Shown one piece after another: positions 1 through 10,577 of a stretch of DNA of 45,461 nucleotides. Made by a program: the position numbers and the translations under genes. Numbering within the stretch: the first letter of the stretch is position 1; the number at the start of each line of letters is the position of its first letter. The notes beneath the pieces were generated by a model that did no database searches, was not told the origin of the DNA, and was given only the letters and a program-made list of their open reading frames with translations. This stretch comes from Streptosporangiales bacterium (GTDB lineage Bacteria; Actinomycetota; Actinomycetes; Streptosporangiales; WHSR01). The DNA lies in NCBI GenBank assembly GCA_009379995.1, contig WHSR01000038.1:1-45461 (forward strand), in the 5' to 3' direction.

Positions 1-25
1 CGCGCGTAATGACAGACTGGATGCC

Positions 26-86
26 CAACGGAGTCCCTCGCCAGACAGCGATCTTGGTCGACGCAGTTCTAGCAGGGACTCCGTTG
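26..86. repeat. 13-bp inverted repeat upstream of the broken LPMO
   Basis: CAACGGAGTCCCT at 26-38 is exactly repeated in inverted orientation at 74-86, with a 35-nt spacer. A further short pair (GACAG at 11-15, CTGTC at 88-92) flanks it. No gene is recognisable in 1-126. The arms could be a terminator of a gene to the left or the end of a degraded mobile element. The sequence alone does not decide. Confidence 0.5.
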
Positions 87-126
87 CCTGTCTCAGCCGG
101 CTTGACGGCCGCATCCGAATCTTTAA

Positions 127-999
127 CTACACGGCCTTGCCACTAACCCCGCGTGCGCGGAGGCCGTAAGTATCGGCGGCAAGCAGCCGCTGTGGGACTG
201 GTTCGGAAACCTGATCAGCGACGCCGGCGGCCGGCACCGCGAGATCATTCCGGACGGCGAGTTGTGTGGCCCCACCCCGAAGTACGACGTGTACAACATG
301 GCCCGCACCGACTGGCCCACGACAAATGTGCAGGCGGGCGCCACGGTCACGTTCCGGTACAACGCCTGGGCCCAGCACCCCGGCACGTGGTACCAGTACA
401 TCACCCGGGACGGGTGGAACCCGAACCAGCCGCTGGCCTGGTCGGATCTGGAGCCCGCGCCGTTCGACCAGGTGACGAACCCTCCGCTGAACGGCAGTGG
501 CCCGCATGGTCCGGAGTGGACGTGGACCGCGCAGTTGCCCAACAAGAGCGGCCGCCACATCATCTACTCGATCTGGCAGCGCTCGGACTCCCCGGAGGCG
601 TTCTACAACTGCGTCGACGTCAACTTCGGCCCCGGCGACCCCGGCGACCCCGGCGATCCGGGCGACCCGGGTGATCCCGGTGATCCGGGTGACCCGCCGG
701 CCACCGAGTGCGCCGCGGCGGTGGCGGTCAACAACGCCTGGGACGGCGGTTTCCAGGGCACGGTGACCGTGCGGAACACCGGCGAGGTGACCATGAACAC
801 CTGGGAGGCGAGCTGGACCATGCCGGCCGGTACGACGGTCGCCCAGGGTTGGAACGGCACCTTCACGCAGGAAGGGAGTACCGCAACGGCCCGGGCGGCG
901 TCGTGGAACGGGACGCTCGCGCCGGGTGACACGGCGACGGCCGGGTTCAACGCGGATGGCCCGTCCAGCTCGGCCCCCGGCGAGGCGACCTGTAGCTGA
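127..999 (+). pseudogene. AA10 lytic polysaccharide monooxygenase with CBM2, export signal missing
   Basis: A copper-dependent oxidative chitin/cellulose-cleaving enzyme fold is readable from codon 127. The mature N-terminus is visible as L-H-G-L-A-T-N-P (His codon 130-132), followed by VPDGxLC-like IPDGELCG, the second copper His in AQHPGTWYQ, and GRHIIYSIWQ. A (GDP)n linker lies at about 630-690, then a C-terminal CBM2 (ECAAAVAVNNAWDGGFQG to the stop at 997-999). AA10 enzymes need the signal peptide removed to expose His1. Here a TAA at 124-126 sits one codon before the LHG, and no hydrophobic leader is found in any frame of 1-126. The only start codon in frame is TTG at 262, which would delete His1. 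It therefore looks like a 5'-truncated gene, perhaps by insertion or rearrangement. An assembly break is the alternative. Confidence 0.7.
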
Positions 1000-1024
1000 C
1001 GAAGTCCTATCGGCCCCACCCCAC

Positions 1025-1089
1025 GCGGCGCATGCGCCGCAGCGGACCACCCCGTCCCTCCACTAATCCACATAAGGGGCGGGGTGGTC
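1025..1089. terminator. Palindrome plus strong hairpin after the LPMO
   Basis: GCGGCGCATGCGCCGC (1025-1040) is a perfect 16-bp palindrome. Directly after it, 1045-1058 pairs with 1076-1089 (GACCACCCCG...CGGGGTGGTC) in a 14-bp stem with one mismatch and a 17-nt loop. There is no U-tract, which is usual for high-GC actinobacterial terminators. Position after the stop at 999 and before the next plus-strand gene suits termination. Confidence 0.6.
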
Positions 1090-1220
1090 TCGTCTCCGCA
1101 AGGATCGCCCGTTCTCCCTTCAGCGCATCCGCCGAGTGGTGGACCATCTGCGGTCCCGGCATTATGAGGCACGTTCCTCACGTCAAATCGTGAAGGTCGA
1201 GGGCAGACTATGCTCGCGGG

Positions 1221-2039
1221 GTGCCCGAGCTACCTGTTCGCTATCGCTCCGCCGAAGAGGACAGCGCCCGATGGCTCGGCTTCCCGTTCCGGCAGGGCGA
1301 CATCGTGATCAGCACACGGTCCAAGAGCGGCACGACGTGGATGCAGATGATCTGCGCGCTGCTGATCTTCCAGACCCGGGACCTCCCGGCGCCGCTGTCC
1401 GAGCTGTCGCCGTGGGTGGACTGGCTGATCACCCCTCGCGCCGAGGTGTACGCCCGGCTCTCCGCGCAAGAGCACCGGCGGTTCGTCAAGACCCACACTC
1501 CGCTTGACGGGATACGTCTCGACCCACGGGCCACCTACATCGTGGTCGCCAGGCACCCGCTGGACATGGCGGTGTCCCTGTACCACCAGGGCGACAACCT
1601 CGACCGCGCGCGGATTCGGCAGCTCACCGGCCAGCCCGAGGCAGACGGACCCGCTGCTCCGTGTCCGCCGCTGCGTGACTGGTTGCTCTCCTGGATCGAC
1701 CGCGACGTCGGACCGCGGGAGGAGATGGACTCGTTGCCCGGTGTGATGTGGCACCTGTCCGATGCCTGGGCACGTCGCGGGGAGCCAAACGTTGTGCTCG
1801 CCCACTACGACGACCTGTCCGCCGACCTCGAGGGCGAGATGCGCCGCCTCGCGGCGCTGCTCGGGATTACGGTGGCGGACGAGACCTGGCCCAAGCTCAT
1901 CGAGGCGGCCACGTTCCAGCACATGCGGGCCAGCGCCGACCGGTTCGTCCCGTCCCCGCCGGGCGTCCTCAGGGACCCACTACCGCGCACGCACGGCGAG
2001 GATGGCACCGCCGGACCTGCTGGCCTGGCTCTACCATGA
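1221..2039 (+). CDS. PAPS-dependent sulfotransferase, C-terminus probably damaged
   Basis: This is a cytosolic-type sulfotransferase domain that would move sulfate from PAPS to a small-molecule acceptor. The 5'-phosphosulfate loop is STRSKSGTTWMQ (near residue 33) and the 3'-phosphate motif is YIVVARHPLDMAVSLYHQ (near residue 110). The start is GTG at 1221. In family members the C-terminus carries a FFRxGxxGxW-type loop and ends with a helix like ARxAPPDLLAWL. Here the frame runs GVLRDPLPRTHGEDG and stops at 2039. The expected RARTARMAPPDLLAWLYHE is encoded in another frame and stops at 2070. A deletion of roughly 20 codons with a frame change near 1970-1980 explains this. The substrate is unknown. 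Confidence 0.75.
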   Translation: MPELPVRYRSAEEDSARWLGFPFRQGDIVISTRSKSGTTWMQMICALLIFQTRDLPAPLSELSPWVDWLITPRAEVYARLSAQEHRRFVKTHTPLDGIRLDPRATYIVVARHPLDMAVSLYHQGDNLDRARIRQLTGQPEADGPAAPCPPLRDWLLSWIDRDVGPREEMDSLPGVMWHLSDAWARRGEPNVVLAHYDDLSADLEGEMRRLAALLGITVADETWPKLIEAATFQHMRASADRFVPSPPGVLRDPLPRTHGEDGTAGPAGLALP

Positions 2040-2074
2040 GGACCGTCGTGCACGTCCGGCAGTGACGTAACATG

Positions 2075-2089
2075 CGGCGGGATCCGCCG
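2075..2089. terminator. Small hairpin between convergent genes
   Basis: CGGCGG (2075-2080) pairs with CCGCCG (2084-2089) across a 3-nt loop. It lies between the convergent sulfotransferase and luciferase-like genes. Weak evidence; the stem is short. Confidence 0.3.
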
Positions 2090-2122
2090 GTCCTGCTGTA
2101 AGCCGATGCGCGTGCCCGACGA

Positions 2123-2971
2123 TCAGATCCGGCCGACGAGAGTCTCGGCGGCCGACGTGATCAGCTCGTCCATGGCCGAACCGTCCATGGTGTGCGGCTG
2201 CATGGTCAGCCGGTGCACGCCGAGGTCGCCGTATCGGCGTGCCGCGTCGAGGTCGACCGTGCCGTGCGGCGTGATCGTGATCTCGAGTTCGCCGAGCCCG
2301 GCCGGCCGCTCGTAGCGGCTCGCGGCCTCCCGCAGCCCGGCCAGCGCCTGTGCCGTCGCTTCGAGATCCAAGCCGAAGCCGTACCAACCGTTCCCGGCCT
2401 GGATCGCGCGGCGGTAGGCGGCCGGTGATTGCCCACCGATCACGATCGGCGGATGCGGCCGCTGCACCGGCCACGGTCGCTGGTGGACGTCAGCGAACGA
2501 CACGAAGCGCCCGTCGAGCGACGGCGTCGGCTCGTCCCAGAGCGCGCGCATTGCGGCCAAATACTCGTCGGTGCGGGTGCCCCGGTCGGCGAGCGTTGCC
2601 CCGAGCGCGCGCAGCTCCGGCTCGACGTAGCCGACACCGATGCCGACGGTCAGCCGCCCTCTCGAGAGAAAGTCGATCGACGAAAGCTGCTTCGCCAACA
2701 GGACCGGCTGGCGCTGCGGCAGTACGATCACGCCGACCGCCAGCCGCACCCGACTGGTCACGGCCGCCAGGTAGGTGAGGGTGGCCAGGGCCTCGAGGCG
2801 CGGCTGATCCGGCGGGTACCGGGAATCGGACGGCAGGGCGATGTGATCGCCGACCCACAGCGACTCGAAGCCCACCTCCTCGGCCAGCCGCGCCCGCCGA
2901 ACCAGCGTGTCCGGCTCGGCGCTACTGCCCCGGTGCAGGCCGAACAGCCCCAGCTTCAGTCCGTCCGCCAT
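2123..2971 (-). CDS. LLM-class F420-dependent oxidoreductase
   Basis: This is a luciferase-like TIM-barrel protein of the kind that uses reduced F420 or FMN to reduce or oxidise small organics. It begins LKLGLFGLHRGSSAEPDTLVRRARLAEEVGFESLWVGDHI and carries the family landmarks LAVGVIVLPQRQPVLLAKQLSSIDFLSRGRL (split here for length: LAVGVIVLPQRQP then KQLSSIDFLSRGRL), GIGVGYVEPELRALG, and PHPPIVIGGQSPAAYRRAI. Length (282 aa) is typical. It is separated by 22 nt from the small gene upstream (3266-2994) and could be co-transcribed with it. The substrate is not predictable. F420 rather than FMN use is inferred from the actinobacterial context and sequence type. Confidence 0.85.
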   Translation of the reverse strand: MADGLKLGLFGLHRGSSAEPDTLVRRARLAEEVGFESLWVGDHIALPSDSRYPPDQPRLEALATLTYLAAVTSRVRLAVGVIVLPQRQPVLLAKQLSSIDFLSRGRLTVGIGVGYVEPELRALGATLADRGTRTDEYLAAMRALWDEPTPSLDGRFVSFADVHQRPWPVQRPHPPIVIGGQSPAAYRRAIQAGNGWYGFGLDLEATAQALAGLREAASRYERPAGLGELEITITPHGTVDLDAARRYGDLGVHRLTMQPHTMDGSAMDELITSAAETLVGRI

Positions 2972-2993
2972 CTTCCCTCCCGGCTCGTCGGCA

Positions 2994-3266
2994 CTAGAGA
3001 TCGCTGAGCGCGGCGTCGATCTCCTGGAGCCGCGTCGTCAGACGCTCCCGCTCGGCGCGCAGCGCGTCCCGGTACGGGACCGGGGGCGCGTTGCTCCTGG
3101 CGGGCTGGGACGAGGCGGTCTCCTGCCGCGGCTGCTCCTCGCCGATGCCCACGCACATGCGGCACGTCTCGGCCACCTGGATCCAGGTGATCTCGCCGGC
3201 CTCGCTGCGGTGCGGCTTCTCCGGATGCCACGTCCCGGTCCCGTCGCACCACCGACATGGATTCAC
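2994..3266 (-). CDS. Small Cys-rich (zinc-finger-like) protein, unknown function
   Basis: A 90-aa protein with CRWCDGTGTW at the N-terminus and CRMCVGIGEE about 30 residues later. The two CxxC-x-G-x-G units resemble half of the DnaJ cysteine-rich zinc domain, so one zinc ion could be bound. The C-terminus (YRDALRAERERLTTRLQEIDAALSDL) is a predicted helix or coiled coil. The start is ATG 3266. It sits just downstream of GH3 and upstream of the luciferase-like gene on the same strand. Function unknown. Confidence 0.6.
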   Translation of the reverse strand: MNPCRWCDGTGTWHPEKPHRSEAGEITWIQVAETCRMCVGIGEEQPRQETASSQPARSNAPPVPYRDALRAERERLTTRLQEIDAALSDL

Positions 3267-3286
3267 GCGTCAACCGTAACCGAGCG

Positions 3287-3296
<10 letters not shown>
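3267..3296. repeat. 13-bp direct repeat at the 3' end of the GH3 gene
   Basis: GCGTCAACCGTAA occurs at 3267-3279 and again at 3284-3296, a 17-bp period. The second copy contains the GH3 stop codon (3287-3289, minus strand) and the first lies directly after it, so this looks like a local tandem duplication of the gene end. Confidence 0.7.
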
Positions 3297-5134
<1,838 letters not shown>

Positions 5135-5146
5135 AGACGTTCACCC

Positions 5147-7464
5147 CTATCCGGCTGGATCGCCGTACTGGATGCCGCGGCCATTGGTGGAGACGTAGAC
5201 GCGGCCGTAGACCCGAGGATCGCCGGTGATTGCCGCACCGGTCCACCCCCACTGGTGCTGGTTGTCATTGATCCGCACCCACGTAGTCCCGGCGTCGTCG
5301 GAACGGTAGATCCCGCGAACGCCGTCGATCTGGGCGCTGGTGTACAGCGCCGGGTAGCTCCCTCCGGGCGCGGGCGCGCCGAGGCCGATGTTGTCGGCTT
5401 CTTCCACGCCCGGGGCCCTGGTGAAGCTCTCGCCGGAGTCGGTCGAGTGCCACAGGCCGTACGTGCCGTCCTCGGCGCCGCCGGCCAGCCAGACGTCCCC
5501 TTCGCCGCCCGGCACTGCCTTGGCACATCGCCGGCCGCGGGAAGCCCCGTCGCCGCAGTCGTGCCGAAGCTGGCGCCGCCGTCGGTGCTCACGTAGAACC
5601 GGCCGCCGCTGAACCCGTAGAACTTGTTCGGGTCCGCCCGGTCGGACTCCACTATCGCCCCGGCCGGGATGCCCTGGGACTGCGTCCAGGAGTTGCCGAA
5701 CCCGACCGAGTAGTGGACCGGCTGGCCCTGCGGTGCCCAGACGAATCGGCTCCCGTCGGCGGCGGCCGCGACGGTGCCGCCCTCGTCGATGCCGCCCGGC
5801 TCGGTGCCCTGGAACCAGTTCGCGCCCCCGTCGGTGGAGAAGGCGACGTGGCTGTCGCCGGGCCGGTCGGAGTCGGTGAAGTTGCCGGCGCGGGCGACGA
5901 TGTTCGGGTTGTTCTCGGCGTAGTCCAGACTCGTCGTGCTGGTGAAGATCGGCTGGGTGAACATCGTCGGCGGTACGTCGTCCAGGTTGGTGTGCCGGAA
6001 GCCGCCGACGTCGCCGAGTCCGCTGATCAGCGGAGCGCCCGACGGCGGGCTGATCAGGTCGAGCGCGGCGGTTTCCTCCAGCCCGGCCACCATCGGCCTG
6101 ATGGCGACGGTGCCGCCGGAGTCCCAGGTCGTCAGGTTGGTGCTGCCGTAGATGGTGGCGCCGGTGCCGTACATCATCCGGTTGGAGTTGTGCGGGTCGA
6201 TCTCCAGCGACTCGGTCATCCAGCCCAGCTTCGGGGTGACCTCGGGCGGCTGCGGGTTCGTGCCGAACGTCAGCCACGGCACCGACGAGACGTCCATCGT
6301 GTAGCGGAGGTCGCGGTCCGGGTAGTTCGTCCACTCCCAGATGGGGTTCCAGGTGCCGCCGCCGTCGGTGCTGCGCCAGATCAGCGTGTCCGGCCACCAC
6401 GAGCTGTAGCCGGTGACCATGATGGTCTCCGGGTTCTGCCGGTCGATGGTCAGGCCGCTGTAGCCGAAGTAGTTGTCGCCGTTCGAGTCGTCGGACGGCA
6501 TCGGACTGATCCGCGTCCAGTTGCCGTTCGCCGTGTTGTACTTCCAGACGTCACCGGCGGAGCCGCCGTACGGCCCGCCGTTGTCGCTGGTGGCGATGTA
6601 CAGGAACCCGTTCGTCGGGTCCAGCACGCCCTTGTGCGCGAGGAAGCCGGTCGGCTGGCCCGCCACCCGCTCCCAGCTCGCGCCGCCGTCGGTGGTCCGG
6701 TACACGGTGTTCTGCAGGTCGGCGACGCCCACGTAGATCGTTTGGGTAGCGTTACCGGCGCTGCCGGCCCGCTCGTCGAAGGTCACCCACACCACGCCCG
6801 GGCGGTGGCTGAGGTAGCCGCTCGCGTCGCCGGGATCCTCGGCGTAGTCGCCGGGGTTGGGAAAGCTCTGCACCTTCGACCAGCTGGCGCCGTAGTCGGT
6901 GCTCCGCCACAGGCCGTTGCCCTCGGGCGCGCCGAGGTAGACGACGCTGTTCCGGTTCGGGTCGACCGCCAGCCGTTCGCCCATGCCGCGGCCCGGCATG
7001 TTGCCACCCAGCTTGAACGGGAGCGTGGCCGTCTGCCAGGTGTTGCCCCGGTCGGTCGAGCGCAGGATCGCGCCGTTGTTCGGATCCCAGTCGTTGGTGT
7101 ACGTGCCGGCGGCCGCGTAGACCCGGTCGGTGTCCACCGGGTCGGTGGCCAGGCTCACCACGCCGGTCCATCCCCAGCGATCCCAGCCCACCCAGTCCAG
7201 CAGCGGCGTCCACCTGCCGGCGCTCTGGTTCCAGCGGTACGCGCCGCCGATGTCGGTACGGGCGTAGATCAGGTTGGGCTCGGTCTGGTTGAAGACGATC
7301 CCCGGCACGAAGCCGCCGCCGGCGATCTCGACGTTCCTCCACGTGTAGCTCTCGGCGCTCTCGGCGGCCCTCGCCGGGGCCGTACCGGTCGCGGTGAGCG
7401 TTGTCAGGCTCACCGATCCGGTGACCAGCACGGCTCCGAGCGCGCAGAGCAGTAATCTGCGCAT
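5147..7464 (-). CDS. GH74 xyloglucanase, frameshifted near its C-terminus
   Basis: A secreted xyloglucan-specific endo-glucanase built of two seven-bladed propellers. The signal peptide is at residues 1-33. The two catalytic aspartates lie in the family motifs IYARTDIGGAYRW (N-terminal propeller) and ISGLGDVGGF (C-terminal propeller), and repeated RSTDGGxTW-like blades are clear throughout. The frame is intact to GLPAAGDV (codon at 5526-5524). There the conserved continuation KAVPGGEGDVWLAGG is in a different frame and runs to a stop at 5147-5149. One base missing (or two added) at 5522-5524 restores a protein of about 772 aa. Uncorrected, the frame reads low-complexity sequence to 5131. No CBM follows. 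It starts 2 nt after the GH5 stop, so the genes are coupled. Real mutation or sequencing error is open. Confidence 0.85.
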
Positions 7465-7466
7465 GG

Positions 7467-8705
7467 CTAGCTGCCGCCTCCCCCGATCGCGGCGGCCGCG
7501 TCGGCCAGCACGTCTGCGGTCGCGGACGGGTAGACGACCCGGAACCCGTCGTAGTCCGGGTAGAGCTGCCCGTCGTCCTGGATGCCGGTGAGGATCCAGA
7601 AGTTCCAGCCGTCACCGCCACCGGTTCGCACGGCGTCGGTCCAGGTCAGGTACGTGTTGTCGCGCGCGCCCTGGTCCCGGTAGCCGAACTCCTCGAGGAT
7701 GACCGGCTTGTTGTAGCCGTCCGCGGCGGTCATATGGTCGTCGATCCACGTCGTGCCCCACTGCCGATCCCTGCCCCAGTGGTCGGGGTAGAGGTGGAAG
7801 GTGCCGAAGTCGACGTTCGGCAACGCGGTGAGCGCCTCGTGGTCGACTCCGTCGGTGCCGTTGTACGGCCAGTCGTCGCCGCGGCCCCAGTCGAGGAAGC
7901 CCTCGTCACCGACGGACACCATGTGGTTGGGGTCGATGCTCTTGATGTAGGTGGACATCTCGCCGGCCCAGTCGATCAGCGTCTGCTGGGTGCAGTTGCC
8001 GGAGTCCGGCAGCGAGGCGTTGATGCACCGGGGCTCGTTGGCCAGCTCCCAGGAGAAGATCGCCGGGTCGTCCCGGTACCGCACGCCGGTGATGCTGTTC
8101 ACCCGGTTGACCAGGGTAGCGATCCAGTCCTTGTAGTTCTGGCGGATGCCGGGGTCGGTGTAGAACTGGTCGTGGTACTGCAGGCCGTGCCAGGTGACGT
8201 ACTGGTCCATGCCGCCGAAGTCCGGCCAGTTGTTGGTCAGCACCATGATCAGCTTGATGCCGGTCTCGTTGGCCTTGGCGAGCATGTAGTCGAGCTTCTG
8301 CAGTCCGTTCGCGCCGGTGTTGTACTCCGGGCCGTTCGCCGAGTCGCTCCATCGCTGCATCCACAGGTCGTTGCCCTGCGAGCAGCCGCCGGACGAGTTC
8401 GGCCGGTCGCCGCCGCACTCGAGGAACGTCCACGTCCGGATGACGTCGAGGTTCATCGCCGCCGCGTCGTTGAACACGTCGTCGACCATGAGGTTCGACT
8501 TGTAGTGCAGGTAGTAGTTGTTGGTCCCGCCGTAGCGGAAGGCCTGGCCGTCGGCGACGAACGCTCCGCCGGACGCCGAGACGAAGCCCTGCTGGGTCGC
8601 CTCGGCCGCCAGGCCTGCCCCAGGGGCTGCGACGAGGGCCAGGGTAAGGCCGGCGGCCGCGGCGACGATTCGAAGACGCCTCCGGAGAGGCGATGCGATA
8701 CGCAT
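7467..8705 (-). CDS. Secreted GH5 beta-mannanase
   Basis: A family GH5 (subfamily 7-like) endo-1,4-beta-mannosidase. Signal peptide RRRLRIVAAAAGLTLALVAA, then the mannanase-type opening GQAFRYGGTNNYYLHYKS. The acid/base Glu is in FSWELANEPRC and the nucleophile Glu in KPVILEEFGYRDQG; WNFWILTG is the late barrel strand. The ATG at 8705 is chosen because AGAGGG precedes it; an upstream ATG at 8729 would overlap GH10. The protein ends AAAAIGGGGS and stops, which looks like the first residues of a Gly-Ser linker with no domain after it. Family relatives often carry a CBM2 there. The stop lies 2 nt from the GH74 start, so an operon is very likely. Confidence 0.92.
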   Translation of the reverse strand: MRIASPLRRRLRIVAAAAGLTLALVAAPGAGLAAEATQQGFVSASGGAFVADGQAFRYGGTNNYYLHYKSNLMVDDVFNDAAAMNLDVIRTWTFLECGGDRPNSSGGCSQGNDLWMQRWSDSANGPEYNTGANGLQKLDYMLAKANETGIKLIMVLTNNWPDFGGMDQYVTWHGLQYHDQFYTDPGIRQNYKDWIATLVNRVNSITGVRYRDDPAIFSWELANEPRCINASLPDSGNCTQQTLIDWAGEMSTYIKSIDPNHMVSVGDEGFLDWGRGDDWPYNGTDGVDHEALTALPNVDFGTFHLYPDHWGRDRQWGTTWIDDHMTAADGYNKPVILEEFGYRDQGARDNTYLTWTDAVRTGGGDGWNFWILTGIQDDGQLYPDYDGFRVVYPSATADVLADAAAAIGGGGS

Positions 8706-8716
8706 GCGCGCACCCT

Positions 8717-10189
8717 CTAGCTTTCGCATGTCTGGCCGTTGAGCGTGAAGGCGGCCGGCTCGCCGTTGGTGCCGGTGTAGTTGGCGTTGAAGCCGACCGT
8801 GGTCGAGGCGTTGCCGCCGAGGTTGGCGTTCCAGTCGACGCTCTGCGCCGTCACGTTCCCGCCGTCTTGTGCCCAGGTCGCGTTCCAGCCGCTGGTGATC
8901 TGCTGGTTGCCCGGGAAGGCGAACGCCAGCGTCCAGCCGTTGACGGCGGATCCGGCGTTGGTGACGGTGACCCGGCCGGTGAACCCGGTGCCCCAGTCGT
9001 TCTGTACGGCGTAGTCGACCTGGCAGGCGACGTCCGAGCCGCCGCCACCGCCGCCACCGCCGCCACCACCGCCTCCGCCGCTGCTCCCGCCGCCGAGCGC
9101 CTCGTGGATCGCGTCGTACGCCGGCTTCGGGTTGTAGTTCTCGTCGTACGGCAGCGCCGCGCCTTCACCTTGGAACGTGTCGGGCACCCACGAGTACCTG
9201 TCGGTGAAGCCCCACGTCGTCACCCCGACGCAGCGGGAGACGGCCAGGCATGCGTCGACGACGTTGCGGTAGTAGGTGGCCTGTGTCGCCAGCTTGGTGG
9301 AGTCCGCCGGTAGCTGCATCCGGACGTCCAGCTCGGTGATCTTCACGTCCACGCCGAGGGCGGCGAAGCGCTCGATGTTCTGCTGCAGGTCGCTCGGGAA
9401 CCCGTATTGGATGGCCAGATGAGCCTGCAGGCCCACCCCGTCGATCGGCACGCCCTGCGCCCGCAGGTCGCGCACCAGGTTGTACATCGCGGTGCTCTTC
9501 GCGTTGATCCCCTCGACGTTGTAGTCGTTGATGTAGAGCTTGGCGTTCGGGTCGGCCTGCCGGGCGGCCCGGAACGCGTCGGCGATGTAGCTTTGGCCGA
9601 GCGTCTGCAGCCAGAACGAGTTGCGCAGCGAGCCGTCCTCGTTGAACGCCTCGTTGACCACGTCCCAGGAGGCGATCCGGCCTCGGTAGCGGCCGACCAC
9701 CGCGTCGATGTGGTCCTGCATCGCGGTACGCATCTCGGACGCGGAAAGGCTCTGCACCCAGCCGGGCGTCTGGTTGTGCCAGACCAGCGTGTGCCCGTGC
9801 ACCGTCTGGTTGTTGCTCTCGGCGAAGTCCATGACGGCGTCGGCGCCGGAGAAGTTGAACTGCCCGCGGGACGGCTCGGTGGCGTCCCACTTCATCGCGT
9901 TCTCCGCGGTCACCGCGTTGAACTCGCGGGCCAGCGTGGTGCGGTACTGGCTCTCGCTCCCCAGCGGCCCGGTCGCGGCCGCCGCGCCGATGAGGACGCC
10001 TTGGGCGTCGGCGTGCTGTCGCAGCGGCGCGGACGCGACGGCTGTGCCGCCGGGAGTCAGGTTCAGCCCGAAGAGCCCGACGAGCGCGATGACCGGGACC
10101 GCCAGCCAGCGGACCCGCGCCCTCGCCGCCCGCCACGCGGTGTCATGCCTCGTTGGGTGCGATGGTGCGTGCGATGGTGCGTACGACAT
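8717..10189 (-). CDS. Secreted GH10 endo-xylanase with CBM2
   Basis: Endo-1,4-beta-xylanase with an N-terminal hydrophobic segment (VRWLAVPVIALVGLFGLNL), a GH10 barrel (LIGAAAATGPL to IHEALGG), a linker of about 15 glycines, and a C-terminal CBM2 (CQVDYAVQNDWGTGFTG to TCES). The acid/base Glu180 is in SWDVVNEAF and the nucleophile Glu286 in VKITELDVR (numbering from ATG 10189). This start is preferred over the ATG at 10201 because GAGGAG lies 4 nt before it. The N-terminus holds a short tandem repeat (APSHAPSH). It is the first gene of the leftward GH10-GH5-GH74-GH3 row. A CelR box lies about 390 nt upstream. Confidence 0.95.
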   Translation of the reverse strand: MSYAPSHAPSHPTRHDTAWRAARARVRWLAVPVIALVGLFGLNLTPGGTAVASAPLRQHADAQGVLIGAAAATGPLGSESQYRTTLAREFNAVTAENAMKWDATEPSRGQFNFSGADAVMDFAESNNQTVHGHTLVWHNQTPGWVQSLSASEMRTAMQDHIDAVVGRYRGRIASWDVVNEAFNEDGSLRNSFWLQTLGQSYIADAFRAARQADPNAKLYINDYNVEGINAKSTAMYNLVRDLRAQGVPIDGVGLQAHLAIQYGFPSDLQQNIERFAALGVDVKITELDVRMQLPADSTKLATQATYYRNVVDACLAVSRCVGVTTWGFTDRYSWVPDTFQGEGAALPYDENYNPKPAYDAIHEALGGGSSGGGGGGGGGGGGGGSDVACQVDYAVQNDWGTGFTGRVTVTNAGSAVNGWTLAFAFPGNQQITSGWNATWAQDGGNVTAQSVDWNANLGGNASTTVGFNANYTGTNGEPAAFTLNGQTCES

Positions 10190-10264
10190 GGTGCTCCTCA
10201 TTCCTGCCGAACCGCATCGGACGGGGTGGTGCGGGGGAATGGGGCCCGGCCCTTTAATCCGCTA

Positions 10265-10298
10265 CCGTGGGGAGCGAGAGGTTTCTCGCCCCCCACGG
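10265..10298 (-). promoter_or_regulatory. Leader hairpin upstream of GH10
   Basis: 10265-10279 pairs with 10284-10298 around a GGTT loop. In a minus-strand transcript all 15 pairs form, one of them G-U; on the plus strand that pair is an A-C mismatch, so the structure fits GH10-direction RNA better. It ends about 75 nt before the GH10 start and has no U-tract. Stabilising or attenuating leader structure is inferred. Confidence 0.5.
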
Positions 10299-10370
10299 GC
10301 GGACCACGCGCCGCCGCGGCTCTGGGCGCCAGCCGTCCGGCTATCGCGGTGCCAACGGCGAATGGGACGG

Positions 10371-10438
10371 TTAGGCGGCGCGGGATCGCGTGCGGAGCCG
10401 GAGCCGCGTCTGTTTGCGTCTCACCTCCTTCCGGTCAT
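10371..10438 (-). other. Perfect Shine-Dalgarno with two overlapping mini-ORFs
   Basis: The minus strand reads AAGGAGGTG at 10430-10422, the best SD match in the window. It lies inside ATG ACC GGA AGG AGG TGA (10438-10421, peptide MTGRR). The GTG overlapping that stop (10424) opens an 18-codon frame to 10371 encoding VRRKQTRLRLRTRSRAA, with eight basic residues. No normal start codon follows the SD at 5-10 nt. This could be a leader-peptide arrangement in the GH10 5' UTR or chance. Confidence 0.25.
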
Positions 10439-10577
10439 GCGGGGGGGTTGGACCGACGGTTGATGCCCCGGGTCGGTGCCGCCGCCGGTCACCATTCCTG
10501 CCCCCCGGGCGTGCGCTCGCCCGGGGCCGGCTGTTCCGTCGATGTGGCCCGTCGCCACCCGACGGTGACCGTGTGCG

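Noticed and set aside
630..690. GGCGACCCC-type repeats that look like a tandem repeat array
   Set aside because: They encode a (GDP)n linker between the LPMO and CBM2 domains, in frame, not a CRISPR or satellite.
127..1050. Long minus-strand frames opposite the LPMO, and similar frames opposite most genes
   Set aside because: They are antisense shadows with Arg/Pro/Gly-rich low-complexity translations, no RBS and no domain.
9045..9085. CCGCCACCG triplet repeats
   Set aside because: They encode the poly-Gly linker of the GH10 xylanase.
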